Shown here: positions 34,342-42,715 of the stretch, piece after piece
How positions within the stretch are numbered: position 1 is the stretch's first letter
Layout: every line of letters begins with the position of its first letter
Origin: Variovorax sp. MHTC-1
GTDB lineage: Bacteria > Pseudomonadota > Gammaproteobacteria > Burkholderiales > Burkholderiaceae_C
Length of the DNA stretch: 64,000 nt
Direction of reading: 5' to 3'
Assembly (NCBI RefSeq): GCF_003984645.1
Contig: NZ_RWKI01000001.1
Coordinates: 310,001-374,000, forward strand
Notes under the pieces: model-generated
Database searches by the model: none
The model's input: only the letters and a program-made list of their open reading frames with translations
What the model was told of the DNA's origin: nothing
Program-made: the position numbers and the translations under genes

Positions 34342-34651
34342 GAAAATGCGCTTTTGAGATTGAAAGAAAACCAGCCGCCGCACGCGTCGCGTACTTCGCT
34401 TGTGGGGATCAACTCGAGCTGTCGGCAGTCATGTCCAACGGCATGGCGCCGGCGCGGAACAGATCCGCTCGCCGGCCGTGGCGCAAAGTGCACGATCCAT
34501 GCCCACTTCCCTGCCAAGGAAGAAAACGCGAATTGATCCAAAAAGTGACATGGAGCGTCGCTCCGGATCGGACGTGCGACAGCTATGGTCAGAGGTCAGC
34601 CGCGTCGGCGTCGGGCCCGTAGGCCTGCCCTCGAAGTGCGGCAGCGCCGAA
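34342..34651. other. Intergenic region of about 310 bases, no gene seen
   Basis: This gap lies between the start of the lipoprotein gene and the end of guaA, both on the minus strand. It should hold the lipoprotein promoter and any terminator of guaBA. A small hairpin GGAGC-GTC-GCTCC is present at about 34555, without a U-tract. Reading frames crossing it are short and unlike any protein. No RNA gene or repeat shared with the other gaps was recognised. Confidence 0.5.
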
Positions 34652-36265
34652 TCACTCCCACTCGATCGTCGCCGGCGGCTTGCTGCTCACGTCGTAGGTC
34701 ACGCGGTTGATGCCACGCACCTCGTTGATGATGCGGCCCGAGACCTTCTTGAGCAGCGCGTAGGGCAGCTCGGCCCAGTCGGCGGTCATGAAGTCGCTGG
34801 TTTGCACGGCGCGCAGCGCCACCACGTAGTCGTAGGTGCGGCCGTCGCCCATCACGCCCACGCTCTTGACCGGCAGGAACACGGTGAAGGCCTGGCTGGT
34901 CAGGTCGTACCAGCTCTTGCCGCTGGACGGGTCCTTGAAGTTGCGCAGCTCCTCGATGAAGATCGCGTCGGCGCGGCGCAGCAGGTCGGCGTATTCCTTC
35001 TTGACCTCGCCAAGGATGCGCACCCCGAGGCCCGGCCCGGGGAACGGATGGCGGTACACCATCTCGGGCGGCAGGCCCAACGCCACACCGAGCTCGCGCA
35101 CCTCGTCCTTGAACAGGTCGCGCAGCGGCTCCAGCAGCTTGAGGCCCAGCTGCTCGGGCAGGCCGCCGACGTTGTGATGGCTCTTGATCGTGACGGCCTT
35201 CTTGCTCTTGGCGCCGCCGGACTCGATCACGTCCGGGTAGATGGTGCCTTGCGCCAGCCATTTGGCGCCCTTGGCACCCGCGCTGGTGAGCTTGGCCGCT
35301 TCCTGCTTGAAGACGGTGACGAATTCGCCGCCGATGATCTTGCGCTTGGCCTCCGGATCGCTCACGCCGGCCAGCTTGCCGAGGAAGAGCTCGCTCGCGT
35401 CGACGCGGATCACCTTGGCGTGCAGCTTGCCGACGAACATGTCCATCACCATGTCGCCTTCGTTCAGGCGCAAGAGGCCATGGTCGACGAACACGCAGGT
35501 CAGCTGGTCGCCGATGGCGCGATGGATCAGCGCCGCGGCCACCGAGGAGTCGACGCCGCCCGAGAGGCCGAGGATGACTTCCTCGTCGCCCACCTGCTTG
35601 CGGATCGCCTCCACAGCTTCCGCGATATGGTCGCGCATCACCCAGTCGGGCGCGGCGCCGCAGATGCCGAGCACGAAGCGCTCGAGGATCGCCTTGCCCT
35701 GCTGCGTGTGCGTGACTTCCGGATGGAATTGGAGCGCGTAGAAATGCCGATCTTCGTCGGCCATGCCGGCGATCGGGCAGCTCTCGGTCGAGGCCATCAG
35801 CTTGAAGCCCGGCGGCAGCTCGGTGACCTTGTCGCCGTGGCTCATCCAGACATTGAGCATGCCGTGGCCTTCATCGGTCGTGAAGTCGGCGATGTCGCGC
35901 AAGAGCTCGGTGTGGCCGCGCGCGCGCACGGCCGCAAAGCCGAATTCGCGCTTGTGGCCGCCCTCGACCTTGCCGCCGAGCTGGTGTGCCATGGTCTGCA
36001 TGCCGTAGCAGATGCCGAGCACCGGCACGCCGAGTTCGAACACCGCTTGCGGCGCCTTGTCGGTGGATTCTTCGTAGACGCTTGCGTGGCTGCCGGAAAG
36101 GATCACGCCCTTGAGAGCGCCGTCCTTCGCGTACTCGCGCACCCACTCGTCGCTGACGTCGCAGGGATGGACTTCGGAGAACACATGCGCTTCGCGCACG
36201 CGGCGGGCAATGAGCTGGGTAACCTGGGAACCGAAGTCGAGGATCAGGATTTTCTGGTGTTGCAT
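34652..36265 (-). CDS. guaA: GMP synthase (glutamine-hydrolysing)
   Basis: A 537-residue enzyme that makes GMP from XMP, ATP and glutamine. The N-terminal class I amidotransferase has the nucleophile Cys86 in GICYGMQ and the HPEV histidine/glutamate pair. The PP-loop ATPase [12 protein letters not shown] follows, and the C-terminal dimerisation domain ends in PPATIEWE, the universal GuaA terminus. The ATG at 36265 gives the standard N-terminus ([19 protein letters not shown]). It follows guaB by 11 bases, so the two last steps of GMP synthesis are co-transcribed. Confidence 0.98.
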   Translation of the reverse strand: MQHQKILILDFGSQVTQLIARRVREAHVFSEVHPCDVSDEWVREYAKDGALKGVILSGSHASVYEESTDKAPQAVFELGVPVLGICYGMQTMAHQLGGKVEGGHKREFGFAAVRARGHTELLRDIADFTTDEGHGMLNVWMSHGDKVTELPPGFKLMASTESCPIAGMADEDRHFYALQFHPEVTHTQQGKAILERFVLGICGAAPDWVMRDHIAEAVEAIRKQVGDEEVILGLSGGVDSSVAAALIHRAIGDQLTCVFVDHGLLRLNEGDMVMDMFVGKLHAKVIRVDASELFLGKLAGVSDPEAKRKIIGGEFVTVFKQEAAKLTSAGAKGAKWLAQGTIYPDVIESGGAKSKKAVTIKSHHNVGGLPEQLGLKLLEPLRDLFKDEVRELGVALGLPPEMVYRHPFPGPGLGVRILGEVKKEYADLLRRADAIFIEELRNFKDPSSGKSWYDLTSQAFTVFLPVKSVGVMGDGRTYDYVVALRAVQTSDFMTADWAELPYALLKKVSGRIINEVRGINRVTYDVSSKPPATIEWE

Positions 36266-36276
36266 GAGAGGCCGGA

Positions 36277-37746
36277 TCACTCCGCGCGGTAGTTGGGAGC
36301 TTCCTTGGTGATCTGCACGTCGTGCACGTGGCTCTCGCGGATGCCGGCGGTGGTGATCTCGACGAACTCCGCCTTGTTCTTCATCTCCTCGATGGTCGCG
36401 CAGCCGCAGTAGCCCATGCTGGCGCGCAAGCCACCGGACATCTGGTAGACGATCGAGACCATCGAGCCCTTGTAGGGCACGCGGCCTTCGATGCCTTCGG
36501 GCACCAGCTTGTCGGCGTTGGGGTTGCCGGTGGTCGATTCCTGGAAGTAGCGGTCGGCGCTGCCCTGCTGCATGGCGCCGATCGAGCCCATGCCGCGATA
36601 GCTCTTGTAGCTGCGGCCCTGGAACAGCACGATCTCGCCCGGCGCCTCTTCGGTGCCGGCGAACATGCCGCCCATCATCACGGTGCTGGCGCCGGCGGCG
36701 ATGGCCTTGGCGATGTCGCCCGAATAGCGGATGCCGCCGTCGGCGATCAGCGGGATGCCGGTGCCGTGCAATGCGGTGGCGACGTTGTCCACCGCCATGA
36801 TCTGCGGCACGCCGACGCCGGCCACGATGCGCGTGGTGCAGATGGACCCCGGGCCGATGCCGACCTTGACCGCGTCGGCGCCCGCATCGGCCAGCGCGCG
36901 GGCGGCGTCGCCGGTGGCGATGTTGCCGCCGATCACGTCGACCTGCGGATAGTTCTTCTTGACCCAGCGCACGCGCTCGATCACGCCGGCACTGTGGCCG
37001 TGCGCGGTGTCGACCACGATCGCATCGACGCCGGCCTTCACCAGCGCCTCGACGCGCTCCTCGGTGCCCTCGCCGACGCCGACCGCGGCGCCCACGCGCA
37101 GCCGCCCGCTGGCGTCGCGCGCGGCATTGGGGAAACTGGTCTGCTTGGTGATGTCCTTGACGGTGATCAGGCCCTTGAGCTCCCAGGCGCTGTTGATGAC
37201 CAGCAGGCGCTCGAGCTTGTGCTTGTTGAGCAGCGCCTTGGCCTCGGCGAGCGTGGTGCCGTCGGGCACGGTGATCAGCTTCTCGCGCGGCGTCATGATC
37301 TCGCTCACCGGCACGTCGTAGCGGCTCTCGAAGCGCAGGTCGCGGCCGGTCACGATGCCGACCACCTTGCCGCCGTCGAGGACCGGAAAGCCCGAGATGC
37401 CCAGTTCGTCGGACAGCTGCATGACCTGCAGCACGGTGTGCGTGGGCGTGATCACCACCGGGTCGCGCAGCACGCCCGATTCGTAGCGCTTCACCTTGGC
37501 CACCTGCGCGGCCTGCTCGGCGGCGGTGAAATTCTTGTGCACGATCCCGATGCCGCCTTCCTGCGCCATCGCGATCGCGAGGCGCGCTTCGGTCACGGTG
37601 TCCATCGCCGCGGAGACCAGCGGCAGATTCAGCGTGATATTGCGGGAGAGTCGGGTGGCGAGGGAGGTGTCCTTGGGCAGGACCTGGGAGAACGCTGGCA
37701 CCAGCAACACATCGTCGAAGGTGAGCGCTTTGCCGAGAAGGCGCAT
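36277..37746 (-). CDS. guaB: Inosine-5'-monophosphate dehydrogenase
   Basis: A 489-residue enzyme oxidising IMP to XMP with NAD. The start [20 protein letters not shown] is the standard one. Two CBS domains are inserted at about 95-215. The catalytic loop is [15 protein letters not shown], with the nucleophilic Cys, and the flap region contains the [10 protein letters not shown] segment and RVPYKG. It is the first gene of guaBA. The 149-base region upstream, shared with a divergent DUF4124 gene, has a pair of direct repeats that may be regulatory. Confidence 0.98.
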   Translation of the reverse strand: MRLLGKALTFDDVLLVPAFSQVLPKDTSLATRLSRNITLNLPLVSAAMDTVTEARLAIAMAQEGGIGIVHKNFTAAEQAAQVAKVKRYESGVLRDPVVITPTHTVLQVMQLSDELGISGFPVLDGGKVVGIVTGRDLRFESRYDVPVSEIMTPREKLITVPDGTTLAEAKALLNKHKLERLLVINSAWELKGLITVKDITKQTSFPNAARDASGRLRVGAAVGVGEGTEERVEALVKAGVDAIVVDTAHGHSAGVIERVRWVKKNYPQVDVIGGNIATGDAARALADAGADAVKVGIGPGSICTTRIVAGVGVPQIMAVDNVATALHGTGIPLIADGGIRYSGDIAKAIAAGASTVMMGGMFAGTEEAPGEIVLFQGRSYKSYRGMGSIGAMQQGSADRYFQESTTGNPNADKLVPEGIEGRVPYKGSMVSIVYQMSGGLRASMGYCGCATIEEMKNKAEFVEITTAGIRESHVHDVQITKEAPNYRAE

Positions 37747-37834
37747 GGGTGAAGCTCCAAAAGACGGATTGTAACGATGGCTTGGTACTTACCCGGGCCA
37801 TGGGTGAATCGCCCAGCAGCAGGAATACCGTTGT

Positions 37835-37871
37835 TACGTTGCAAAAACGCCCGCAAGTACGTTGCAAAACG
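37835..37871. promoter_or_regulatory. Direct repeats between guaB and the DUF4124 gene
   Basis: Two copies of TACGTTGCAAAA(A)CG lie 23 bases apart (37835-37849 and 37858-37871), about two helical turns, in the divergent promoter region. Each copy contains ACGTTGCAAAACGT-like symmetry. Their spacing and AT-richness in a GC-rich context suggest a regulator binding two sites on one DNA face. They do not match the E. coli PurR site closely. Confidence 0.5.
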
Positions 37872-37895
37872 TAAGGCGGCGCTAAACTGCCGGCC

Positions 37896-38420
37896 ATGAA
37901 AATCGCGCAGCTGCTCGTACTCGGATGGATCTCCTTGCTGTCGCTGGGCGCCAATGCCCAATGGCAGTGGATCGACAAGGACAACAAGAAGGTCTTCAGC
38001 GACAAGGCGCCGCCGCCCGAAGTCCCTGAGAAGAACATCCTGCGCCGGCCGGGCGCGCCCTCGTCGCGGCCGAACTTCAGCCCTGCGCCGGCCGCCGAGG
38101 CCGATGCCGCCGCTACTGCTGCTGCCGCAGCGCCCGCTGCCCCCGGCGGCGCCAAGCCCACCGGGGTCGACAAGGAACTCGAGGAAAAGACGCGCAAGGC
38201 CGAGGAAGCCGAAAAGGCCAAGAAGGCCGCCGAGGCGCAAAAGGTCGCGCAGGCCAGAGCCGAGAACTGCACCCGCGCGCGCCAGGCCAAGGCCACCTTC
38301 GACAGCGGCATCCGCGTGGCCCGCGTGAATGCGCAAGGCGAGCGCGAGATCCTGGACGACAAGGCGCGGGCCTCCGAGCAGGAGCGCCTGCAGTCGGTGA
38401 TCAGCGCCGACTGCAAGTAA
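37896..38420 (+). CDS. DUF4124 domain protein, exported
   Basis: A 174-residue protein with a Sec signal peptide ([20 protein letters not shown], cleavage near NAQ). The short DUF4124 domain follows at once: [19 protein letters not shown] Pro/Ala-rich linker comes next, then a charged coiled coil ([20 protein letters not shown]). A C-terminal helical part has two cysteines. DUF4124 proteins are common in betaproteobacteria and unexplained; a periplasmic structural or peptidoglycan-related role is possible but not shown. It is divergent from guaB and is followed by a dispersed repeat. Confidence 0.85.
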   Translation: MKIAQLLVLGWISLLSLGANAQWQWIDKDNKKVFSDKAPPPEVPEKNILRRPGAPSSRPNFSPAPAAEADAAATAAAAAPAAPGGAKPTGVDKELEEKTRKAEEAEKAKKAAEAQKVAQARAENCTRARQAKATFDSGIRVARVNAQGEREILDDKARASEQERLQSVISADCK

Positions 38421-38429
38421 ATAGGCTCG

Positions 38430-38517
38430 CCCCCAGGCTTCGCGCACTTCGTGTCGCTACGCCAACCCCCTACCGGGGGCAACACCTGCGGCCCGGCGAA
38501 GCCGGTTCCGCGGTGTT
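38430..38517 (-). repeat. Dispersed palindrome-rich repeat, family A, copy 2
   Basis: Read on the minus strand, this 88-base segment matches 5454-5537 almost throughout: the AACACCGCGGAACCGGCTT start, the GTTGCCCCC...GGGGGTTGGCG hairpin and the CGACACGAAGTGCGCGAAG end. The hairpin loop differs (CTGCAA there, CGGTA here) while both stems pair. It fills the gap between the DUF4124 gene and the convergent rnfH gene, so it could serve as a shared transcript end. Confidence 0.85.
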
Positions 38518-38546
38518 TCCCGCAAATCTCCCCGCACGCCTCGAGC

Positions 38547-38879
38547 CTAGTAGCCGGCCTTGCCGCCTTTGCGGCGATTGGCGAACAAACCGGTTCCGCG
38601 CGCGCCCTGTTTCTTGAATCGCTCGCGCCGTGCGACCTTGGGATCTACCGTGAGCGGGCGGCAGAGCTCGATGCGGTCGAGATCCGCCAGAGCCTGATCC
38701 CATTCCACCGCATGGCCCCAGATGCCGGGCTGCATCGCCTGCCAGTCGAGTTGCGGAAACTGAATCGGCAGATGGCTTGCGCGCACCGCATCGCGCACCG
38801 TCGCGCCTTCGGCCACGCCCAGCACCTCTTCGAACACCTGGCGCGGCGCCGGGGAATACGCCACGGTCACCTGCAGCAT
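38547..38879 (-). CDS. rnfH: RnfH family ubiquitin-like protein
   Basis: A 110-residue member of the RnfH (UPF0125) family with a beta-grasp fold. It begins [20 protein letters not shown], and [13 protein letters not shown] and [19 protein letters not shown] are family-specific. The C-terminus is basic ([14 protein letters not shown]). RnfH has no settled biochemical role; its constant link to ratA suggests a stress or ribosome connection. Its ATG overlaps the ratA stop by one base (TGATG), so it is translated after ratA. Confidence 0.93.
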   Translation of the reverse strand: MLQVTVAYSPAPRQVFEEVLGVAEGATVRDAVRASHLPIQFPQLDWQAMQPGIWGHAVEWDQALADLDRIELCRPLTVDPKVARRERFKKQGARGTGLFANRRKGGKAGY

Positions 38880-39325
38880 CAGGCTTTGTCGTAGATGTGC
38901 TCGGCGCGCTTGACGAAGGCCTCCACGAGGTTGGATGCGACCTTGTCGAACACCGGGCCGACCAGCGCCTGCAGCGCGAAGTTGCTGAAGCCGTAGCTGA
39001 GGTTGAGCTCGACGCGGCAGGCCCGCTCGCCCTCCTCGCCCACGGGGGTGAACTTCCAGACGCCGTCGAGATTGGAGAATGGCCCGTCGACCAGCTTCAA
39101 ATGCACCTCGCGGCCCGGCACATGGGTGTTGCGGGTGGTGAAGCTGTGGTGAAAGCCGCTGAAAGCGAGGCCGACTTCGGCCGTCATGCCGGCGGCGTCG
39201 TGTTCGATCACCTTGGCCCTGTCGCACCACGGCAGGAACTCGGGATACTTCGCGACATCCGTGACGAGGGCGTACATCTCTTCGGCGCTGTACCAGATCA
39301 GGATGGACTTGTGGACTGTTTTCAT
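38879..39325 (-). CDS. ratA: RatA-type START/polyketide-cyclase-like protein
   Basis: A 148-residue protein of the SRPBCC/START superfamily: MKTVHKSILIWYSAEEMYAL at the start, YPEFLPWCDRAKVIE after it, and FSNFALQALVGPVFDKVASN near the end, all typical of RatA/YfjG and the eukaryotic Coq10 family. E. coli RatA was described as a toxin blocking 50S-30S association; the Coq10 similarity suggests ubiquinone binding instead. It forms an operon with rnfH and is divergent from smpB, the conserved order in gamma- and betaproteobacteria. Confidence 0.93.
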   Translation of the reverse strand: MKTVHKSILIWYSAEEMYALVTDVAKYPEFLPWCDRAKVIEHDAAGMTAEVGLAFSGFHHSFTTRNTHVPGREVHLKLVDGPFSNLDGVWKFTPVGEEGERACRVELNLSYGFSNFALQALVGPVFDKVASNLVEAFVKRAEHIYDKA

Positions 39326-39387
39326 AGAATCGGCACAGCGTGCGCGACGGATTGTATTGAAGCCATGCAGCCCTCACCTGACACACC

Positions 39388-39864
39388 ATGGCCACAAAAA
39401 AACAAGACACCTCCTCCCGGATCGCGGACAACAAGAAGGCCGCGTACAACTATTTCTTCGAAGAACGCTTCGAGGCCGGCATGGTGCTGGAGGGCTGGGA
39501 AGTCAAGTCGTTGCGCGAAGGCAAGGTGCAGCTGACCGACGGCTACGTCGTGATCCGCGACGGCGAGCTGTTCGTGATCGGCTGCCAGATCAACCCCCTG
39601 CGCTCGGCCTCGACGCATGTCACCCCCGACTCGGTGCGCACCAAGAAGCTGCTGCTGCACAAGGAGCAGATCCGTCGCTTGATCGGCAAGATCGAGCAGA
39701 AGGGCTACACGCTGGTCCCGCTCAACCTGCACTGGAAGGCGGGCAAGGTGAAGTGCGAGATCGCGCTGGCCAAGGGCAAGGCCGAGCACGACAAGCGCGA
39801 CACCATCAAGGACCGCGAAGGCAAGCGCGAGGTCGAGCGGGCCATGAAGAGCCGCAGCCGCTGA
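39388..39864 (+). CDS. smpB: SsrA-binding protein SmpB
   Basis: A 158-residue RNA-binding protein that delivers tmRNA to stalled ribosomes. Family segments are [40 protein letters not shown] and [20 protein letters not shown], with the basic tail [20 protein letters not shown] that becomes ordered in the decoding centre. Length is usual. The tmRNA gene itself was not seen in the window. It is divergent from ratA across 62 bases and is followed 13 bases later by an acyltransferase gene. Confidence 0.97.
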   Translation: MATKKQDTSSRIADNKKAAYNYFFEERFEAGMVLEGWEVKSLREGKVQLTDGYVVIRDGELFVIGCQINPLRSASTHVTPDSVRTKKLLLHKEQIRRLIGKIEQKGYTLVPLNLHWKAGKVKCEIALAKGKAEHDKRDTIKDREGKREVERAMKSRSR

Positions 39865-39877
39865 AGGAAGAAGCACC

Positions 39878-40453
39878 ATGGCACTCCAACCTCTGGACGC
39901 TGCGCGCGTCAACCCGCTCGAAGGCGGTCCCAGTTTCTCGTTTTCCAACCGGCTGCTGCGTGCGGCCTGGAACCTGAGCTGGGCGCTGCTCGCCTCCTGG
40001 ACGCCGCCGCAGATGCGCTTCTGGCGCCGCTTTCTGCTGAAGCTCTTCGGCGCGCAATTGGGCGAGTCGAGCGACGTACGCGGCAGCGCGCGGGTCTGGT
40101 ATCCGCCGCATCTGCACCTGGCCGATCGCGCGATGCTGGCCGAGCGGGTCATTTGCTACAACATGGCGCCGATCCGGCTGGAGCGCGCCGCGCTGGTCTC
40201 GCAAGGCGCGCACCTGTGCGCAGGCAGCCACGACATTTCTTCTGCGAGCTTCCAGTTGACGGCGAGCCCGATCACCATCGGCGCCGACGCCTGGATCGCG
40301 GCCGAGGCCTTCGTCGGGCCCGGTGTGGAAGTGGGCGAAGGCGCTGTGTTGGGCGCCCGCAGCGTCGCTTTCCGATCCCTCGAGCCCTGGACGGTCTACG
40401 GCGGCAATCCAGCCAAGCCGATCAAACGGCGGGTGCTGCGCAGCGATCGCTGA
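39878..40453 (+). CDS. Left-handed beta-helix acyltransferase, WcaF/LbH type
   Basis: A 191-residue protein of the hexapeptide-repeat acyltransferase superfamily. An N-terminal helical part (LLRAAWNLSWALLASWTPPQ) precedes the parallel beta-helix: SDVRGSARVWYPPHLHL, ERVICYNMAPIRLERAALVS, then the catalytic-type SQGAHLCAGSHD with a His, and GADAWIAAEAFVGPGVEVGE. The end AKPIKRR fits the family. Colanic-acid acetyltransferase WcaF is the nearest named relative, so it probably transfers acetyl to an exopolysaccharide sugar; the substrate is unknown. It follows smpB by 13 bases. Confidence 0.85.
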   Translation: MALQPLDAARVNPLEGGPSFSFSNRLLRAAWNLSWALLASWTPPQMRFWRRFLLKLFGAQLGESSDVRGSARVWYPPHLHLADRAMLAERVICYNMAPIRLERAALVSQGAHLCAGSHDISSASFQLTASPITIGADAWIAAEAFVGPGVEVGEGAVLGARSVAFRSLEPWTVYGGNPAKPIKRRVLRSDR

Positions 40454-40469
40454 ATTTTTCGGGCATGGT

Positions 40470-40496
40470 GGAATAAACCGTGCCCCCATGGCGTTA
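40470..40496 (+). promoter_or_regulatory. Candidate ECF sigma-type promoter before the sigma factor gene
   Basis: GGAATAAACCG (from 40470) followed after about 15 bases by GCGTTA (to 40496) resembles ECF promoters of the GGAAT/CGTTA kind, which usually drive their own sigma gene. The sigma ATG lies only 8 bases downstream of the -10 element, so transcription from this site would yield a message with almost no leader. The match was judged by eye. Confidence 0.5.
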
Positions 40497-40504
40497 GTGC
40501 AGCG

Positions 40505-41014
40505 ATGGAATCCCGCGCGCTCGTCGACCACATCCCCAGCCTCAGGCGCTATGCACGCGCATTGACAGGCGACGCCTGGGCCGCCGACGACCTGGTGCAG
40601 GACACGCTGGAGCGCGCCTGCAGCAAGTGGCGCCTGTGGATCGTGGGCAGCGATTTGCGCGCCTGGCTCTTCACGCTCATGCACAACCTGTTCGCGAGCC
40701 AGGTACGGCGTGCGCCGCCGCGCGCCACGGTGGACATCGACGACGTGGCGCATGAATTGAGCACTGCCGACGGCCATCGCGACCGGACCATCGACCTGCA
40801 GCGCTGCCTGCTGCGCCTGCCCGAGGAACAGCGCGCCGTGCTGCTGCTGGTGGCGCTCGAAGACCTTTCCTATGCGCAGGTCGCCGGGATCCTGGACATC
40901 CCCGTGGGCACCGTCATGTCGCGCCTCTCGCGCGCCCGCGTCCGGCTTCACGACCTGATGGAAGGCAGCGAGTCGCCGGTATCGGGCCGCCCCGGTCTGC
41001 GCCGCCTCAAGTAG
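40505..41014 (+). CDS. ECF RNA polymerase sigma factor
   Basis: A 169-residue sigma70-family factor with only regions 2 and 4. Region 2 spans about 8-75 (ARALTGDAWAADDLVQDTLE, LRAWLFTLMHNLFASQVRR) and region 4 about 105-155 (LPEEQRAVLLLVALEDLSYA, GTVMSRLSRARVRL). It is 17 bases upstream of a gene for a membrane anti-sigma factor, the usual pairing. A GGAAT...CGTTA promoter-like sequence just upstream suggests it drives its own expression. The signal released by the anti-sigma is unknown; related ECF groups answer oxidative or envelope stress. Confidence 0.93.
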   Translation: MESRALVDHIPSLRRYARALTGDAWAADDLVQDTLERACSKWRLWIVGSDLRAWLFTLMHNLFASQVRRAPPRATVDIDDVAHELSTADGHRDRTIDLQRCLLRLPEEQRAVLLLVALEDLSYAQVAGILDIPVGTVMSRLSRARVRLHDLMEGSESPVSGRPGLRRLK

Positions 41015-41031
41015 TCCGCATCTCATCCGCC

Positions 41032-41754
41032 ATGAACAGCCCCACGCCGCCTCCCGACACCGACCAGATCGCCTGGCGAGCCCAGCGCGACGCGCTACGC
41101 GAATTGCATCGCGAAGTGCTCGACGAACCCGTTCCCAAAGCCCTGCTGGCGGCGGCCGGGCATCTTGAGGACCGCCGGGCCCGGCAGACGCGCTGGGTGC
41201 GCTGGGGCGGCATCGCGGCGAGCGTACTGATCGCTTTCGTCGCCGGCTGGGTCGGCAATCAGCAATGGTCGGCATCGCAACAGACCGGTGCCGCGCTGGC
41301 ACGCGTGCCGGCCGCACGCGAGTTCGTGCATGCCGCCTCGGTGGCGCACGCGGTCTATGCGCCCGAGAAGCGGCACCCGGTCGAAGTCGTCGCCGCCGAA
41401 CAGCAGCACCTCGTCCAGTGGCTCTCCAGACGGCTCGACAGGCCGCTGAAGGTGCCCGATCTGTCGGCCGAGGGCTACGCGCTCGTGGGCGGCCGTCTGC
41501 TGCCGGGCAGCGAGGGCGCGCGGGCACAGTTCATGTTCGAGCGCGCCGATGGCGAGCGCGTGACTCTCTATCTCGGCAGCCTGGACGCAGCGGCAGCGCC
41601 GGCGAAAGCGGGCGAAACGGCGTTCCGCTACTCGGCGGACGGACCGGTGCCGAGCTTCTATTGGATCGATCGCGGTTTCGGCTATGCATTGGCGGGCAAG
41701 CTCCCGCGCGATGCGCTGCTGAGACTCGCGGGGGCGGTGCATCGACAACTTTGA
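41032..41754 (+). CDS. Transmembrane anti-sigma factor
   Basis: A 240-residue protein with a cytoplasmic N-terminal helical part (about 1-55), one membrane helix (GGIAASVLIAFVAGWVGNQQ, about 62-81) and a periplasmic domain of about 155 residues. The zinc-binding HxxxCxxC motif of many anti-sigma factors is missing; this agrees with the COG5662-like group paired with this kind of ECF factor. The periplasmic part holds HPVEVVAAEQQHLVQWLSRR and LPGSEGARAQFMFERADGER, shared by relatives. It should hold the sigma factor at the membrane until a signal arrives. An intrinsic terminator follows its stop. Confidence 0.87.
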   Translation: MNSPTPPPDTDQIAWRAQRDALRELHREVLDEPVPKALLAAAGHLEDRRARQTRWVRWGGIAASVLIAFVAGWVGNQQWSASQQTGAALARVPAAREFVHAASVAHAVYAPEKRHPVEVVAAEQQHLVQWLSRRLDRPLKVPDLSAEGYALVGGRLLPGSEGARAQFMFERADGERVTLYLGSLDAAAAPAKAGETAFRYSADGPVPSFYWIDRGFGYALAGKLPRDALLRLAGAVHRQL

Positions 41755-41758
41755 GGAA

Positions 41759-41793
41759 AGGCCCGGGCTAGACTGGCCGGGCCTAGTTTGTTT
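41759..41793 (+). terminator. Rho-independent terminator after the anti-sigma gene
   Basis: AGGCCCGG and CCGGGCCT form a perfect 8-base stem around a 10-base loop, followed by AGTTTGTTT. It starts five bases after the anti-sigma stop codon and precedes a separate ribosome site for the next gene. This separates the sigma/anti-sigma operon from the lipoprotein gene. Confidence 0.75.
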
Positions 41794-41822
41794 GCGATCT
41801 TTTAACCGAAGGAGAAAACTTC

Positions 41823-42212
41823 ATGAAACTGCTCAGCGCTTCGATTCTTGCGGCCGCCCTGCTCGCCGGATGCGGCGGCATGTCCAGGACCGCATCGGTG
41901 CCGGACACCCCGACCCGGACCGCCGACGGCGTGCTGATCGGCCCCACCGGCATGACGCTCTACACCTTCGATCGCGATGCGGTCGGCAGCGGCAAGTCCA
42001 CCTGCAACGGACCCTGCGCCACCAACTGGCCACCGCTGATGGCGGCCGACACGGCCAAGCCGATCGGCGCCTATACCATCGTCGTGCGCGACGACGGCAA
42101 GAAGCAATGGGCCTACAAGGGCTGGCCGCTCTACTACTGGGTCAAGGACACCAAGGCCGGCGACAAGACCGGCGATGGCGTCAACAACGTCTGGAAGGTC
42201 GCGCGGCCCTGA
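41823..42212 (+). CDS. Small lipoprotein with Yx(FWY)xxD motifs (COG4315 type)
   Basis: A 129-residue lipoprotein: the signal ends in LLAGCGG. The body has the paired secreted-repeat motifs of this family, LIGPTGMTLYTFDRD and YKGWPLYYWVKD, with the CNGPCATNWPP cysteine pair between. Function is unknown; such proteins often sit near ECF sigma genes and are expressed in stress. AAGGAG lies 9 bases before the ATG, and the terminator upstream gives it its own transcript. It converges with the next gene, with only 3 bases between stops. Confidence 0.87.
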   Translation: MKLLSASILAAALLAGCGGMSRTASVPDTPTRTADGVLIGPTGMTLYTFDRDAVGSGKSTCNGPCATNWPPLMAADTAKPIGAYTIVVRDDGKKQWAYKGWPLYYWVKDTKAGDKTGDGVNNVWKVARP

Positions 42213-42215
42213 TGC

Positions 42216-42644
42216 TCAGCAACGGCCCTTCTTGGCCTGTCCCGGCGGGCAGTGATAGCCGCCGGGGCCGTGATCGTCATGCCGGTCATGACGTTCATGG
42301 CGGTCGTCGTCGCGGTGGCGGTGCTTGCCGCCCTTGCGCTTCCAGTTGGGCTCGACCCAGCGCCAGCCGCCGTCGGCACGTACCCAGCGGCCCGGTGCGT
42401 AGGCATAGTCGCGGCGCTCCCGCTCCCAGTAGCCCTGGCGCCAGCCGTAGGCGTTCTGCTGCCATTGCCAGTTGCCCGGCACCCAAACATAGCCGACGCG
42501 CGGCGATGGCATGCGCTCGAAGCGAGGCGCAGGCGGCGCCACCGCGATGAGGCCCGGCACATGGATGTTGACCGACACCTGGGCCGCAGCACCCAAGGAT
42601 GCCGCAGCCAGCGCGCCGGCCAGCAGGAACGTGGAAAGTCGCAT
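42216..42644 (-). CDS. Exported YXWGXW/WXXGXW repeat protein
   Basis: A 142-residue protein with a signal peptide (MRLSTFLLAGALAAASLGAA, cleavage after AAAQ). The mature part has aromatic-rich repeats: YVWVPGNWQWQQNAYGWRQ, then GYWERERRDYAYAPGRW and WRWVEPNW. A His/Asp/Arg-rich tail (HRHRDDDRHERHDRHDDH) could bind metal ions, and two cysteines close the protein. Such proteins are common in betaproteobacteria and have no proven role. The ATG at 42644 has GGGAG at 7 bases. Its neighbours (ECF system and stress lipoprotein) suggest an envelope function. Confidence 0.85.
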   Translation of the reverse strand: MRLSTFLLAGALAAASLGAAAQVSVNIHVPGLIAVAPPAPRFERMPSPRVGYVWVPGNWQWQQNAYGWRQGYWERERRDYAYAPGRWVRADGGWRWVEPNWKRKGGKHRHRDDDRHERHDRHDDHGPGGYHCPPGQAKKGRC

Positions 42645-42715
42645 CGATATCTCCCTCTTGAAATGAAAGCCAAACGGCTCTGGACTTGCACCGGACATCG
42701 GTAGAAATCCCAGGT

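Noticed and set aside
34652..38485. A single open frame that would fuse guaA to a long N-terminal extension covering guaB and a repeat
   Set aside because: Only the last 537 codons match a protein family; the upstream part is the guaB region in the wrong frame plus a repeat, and guaA has its own normal ATG at 36265.
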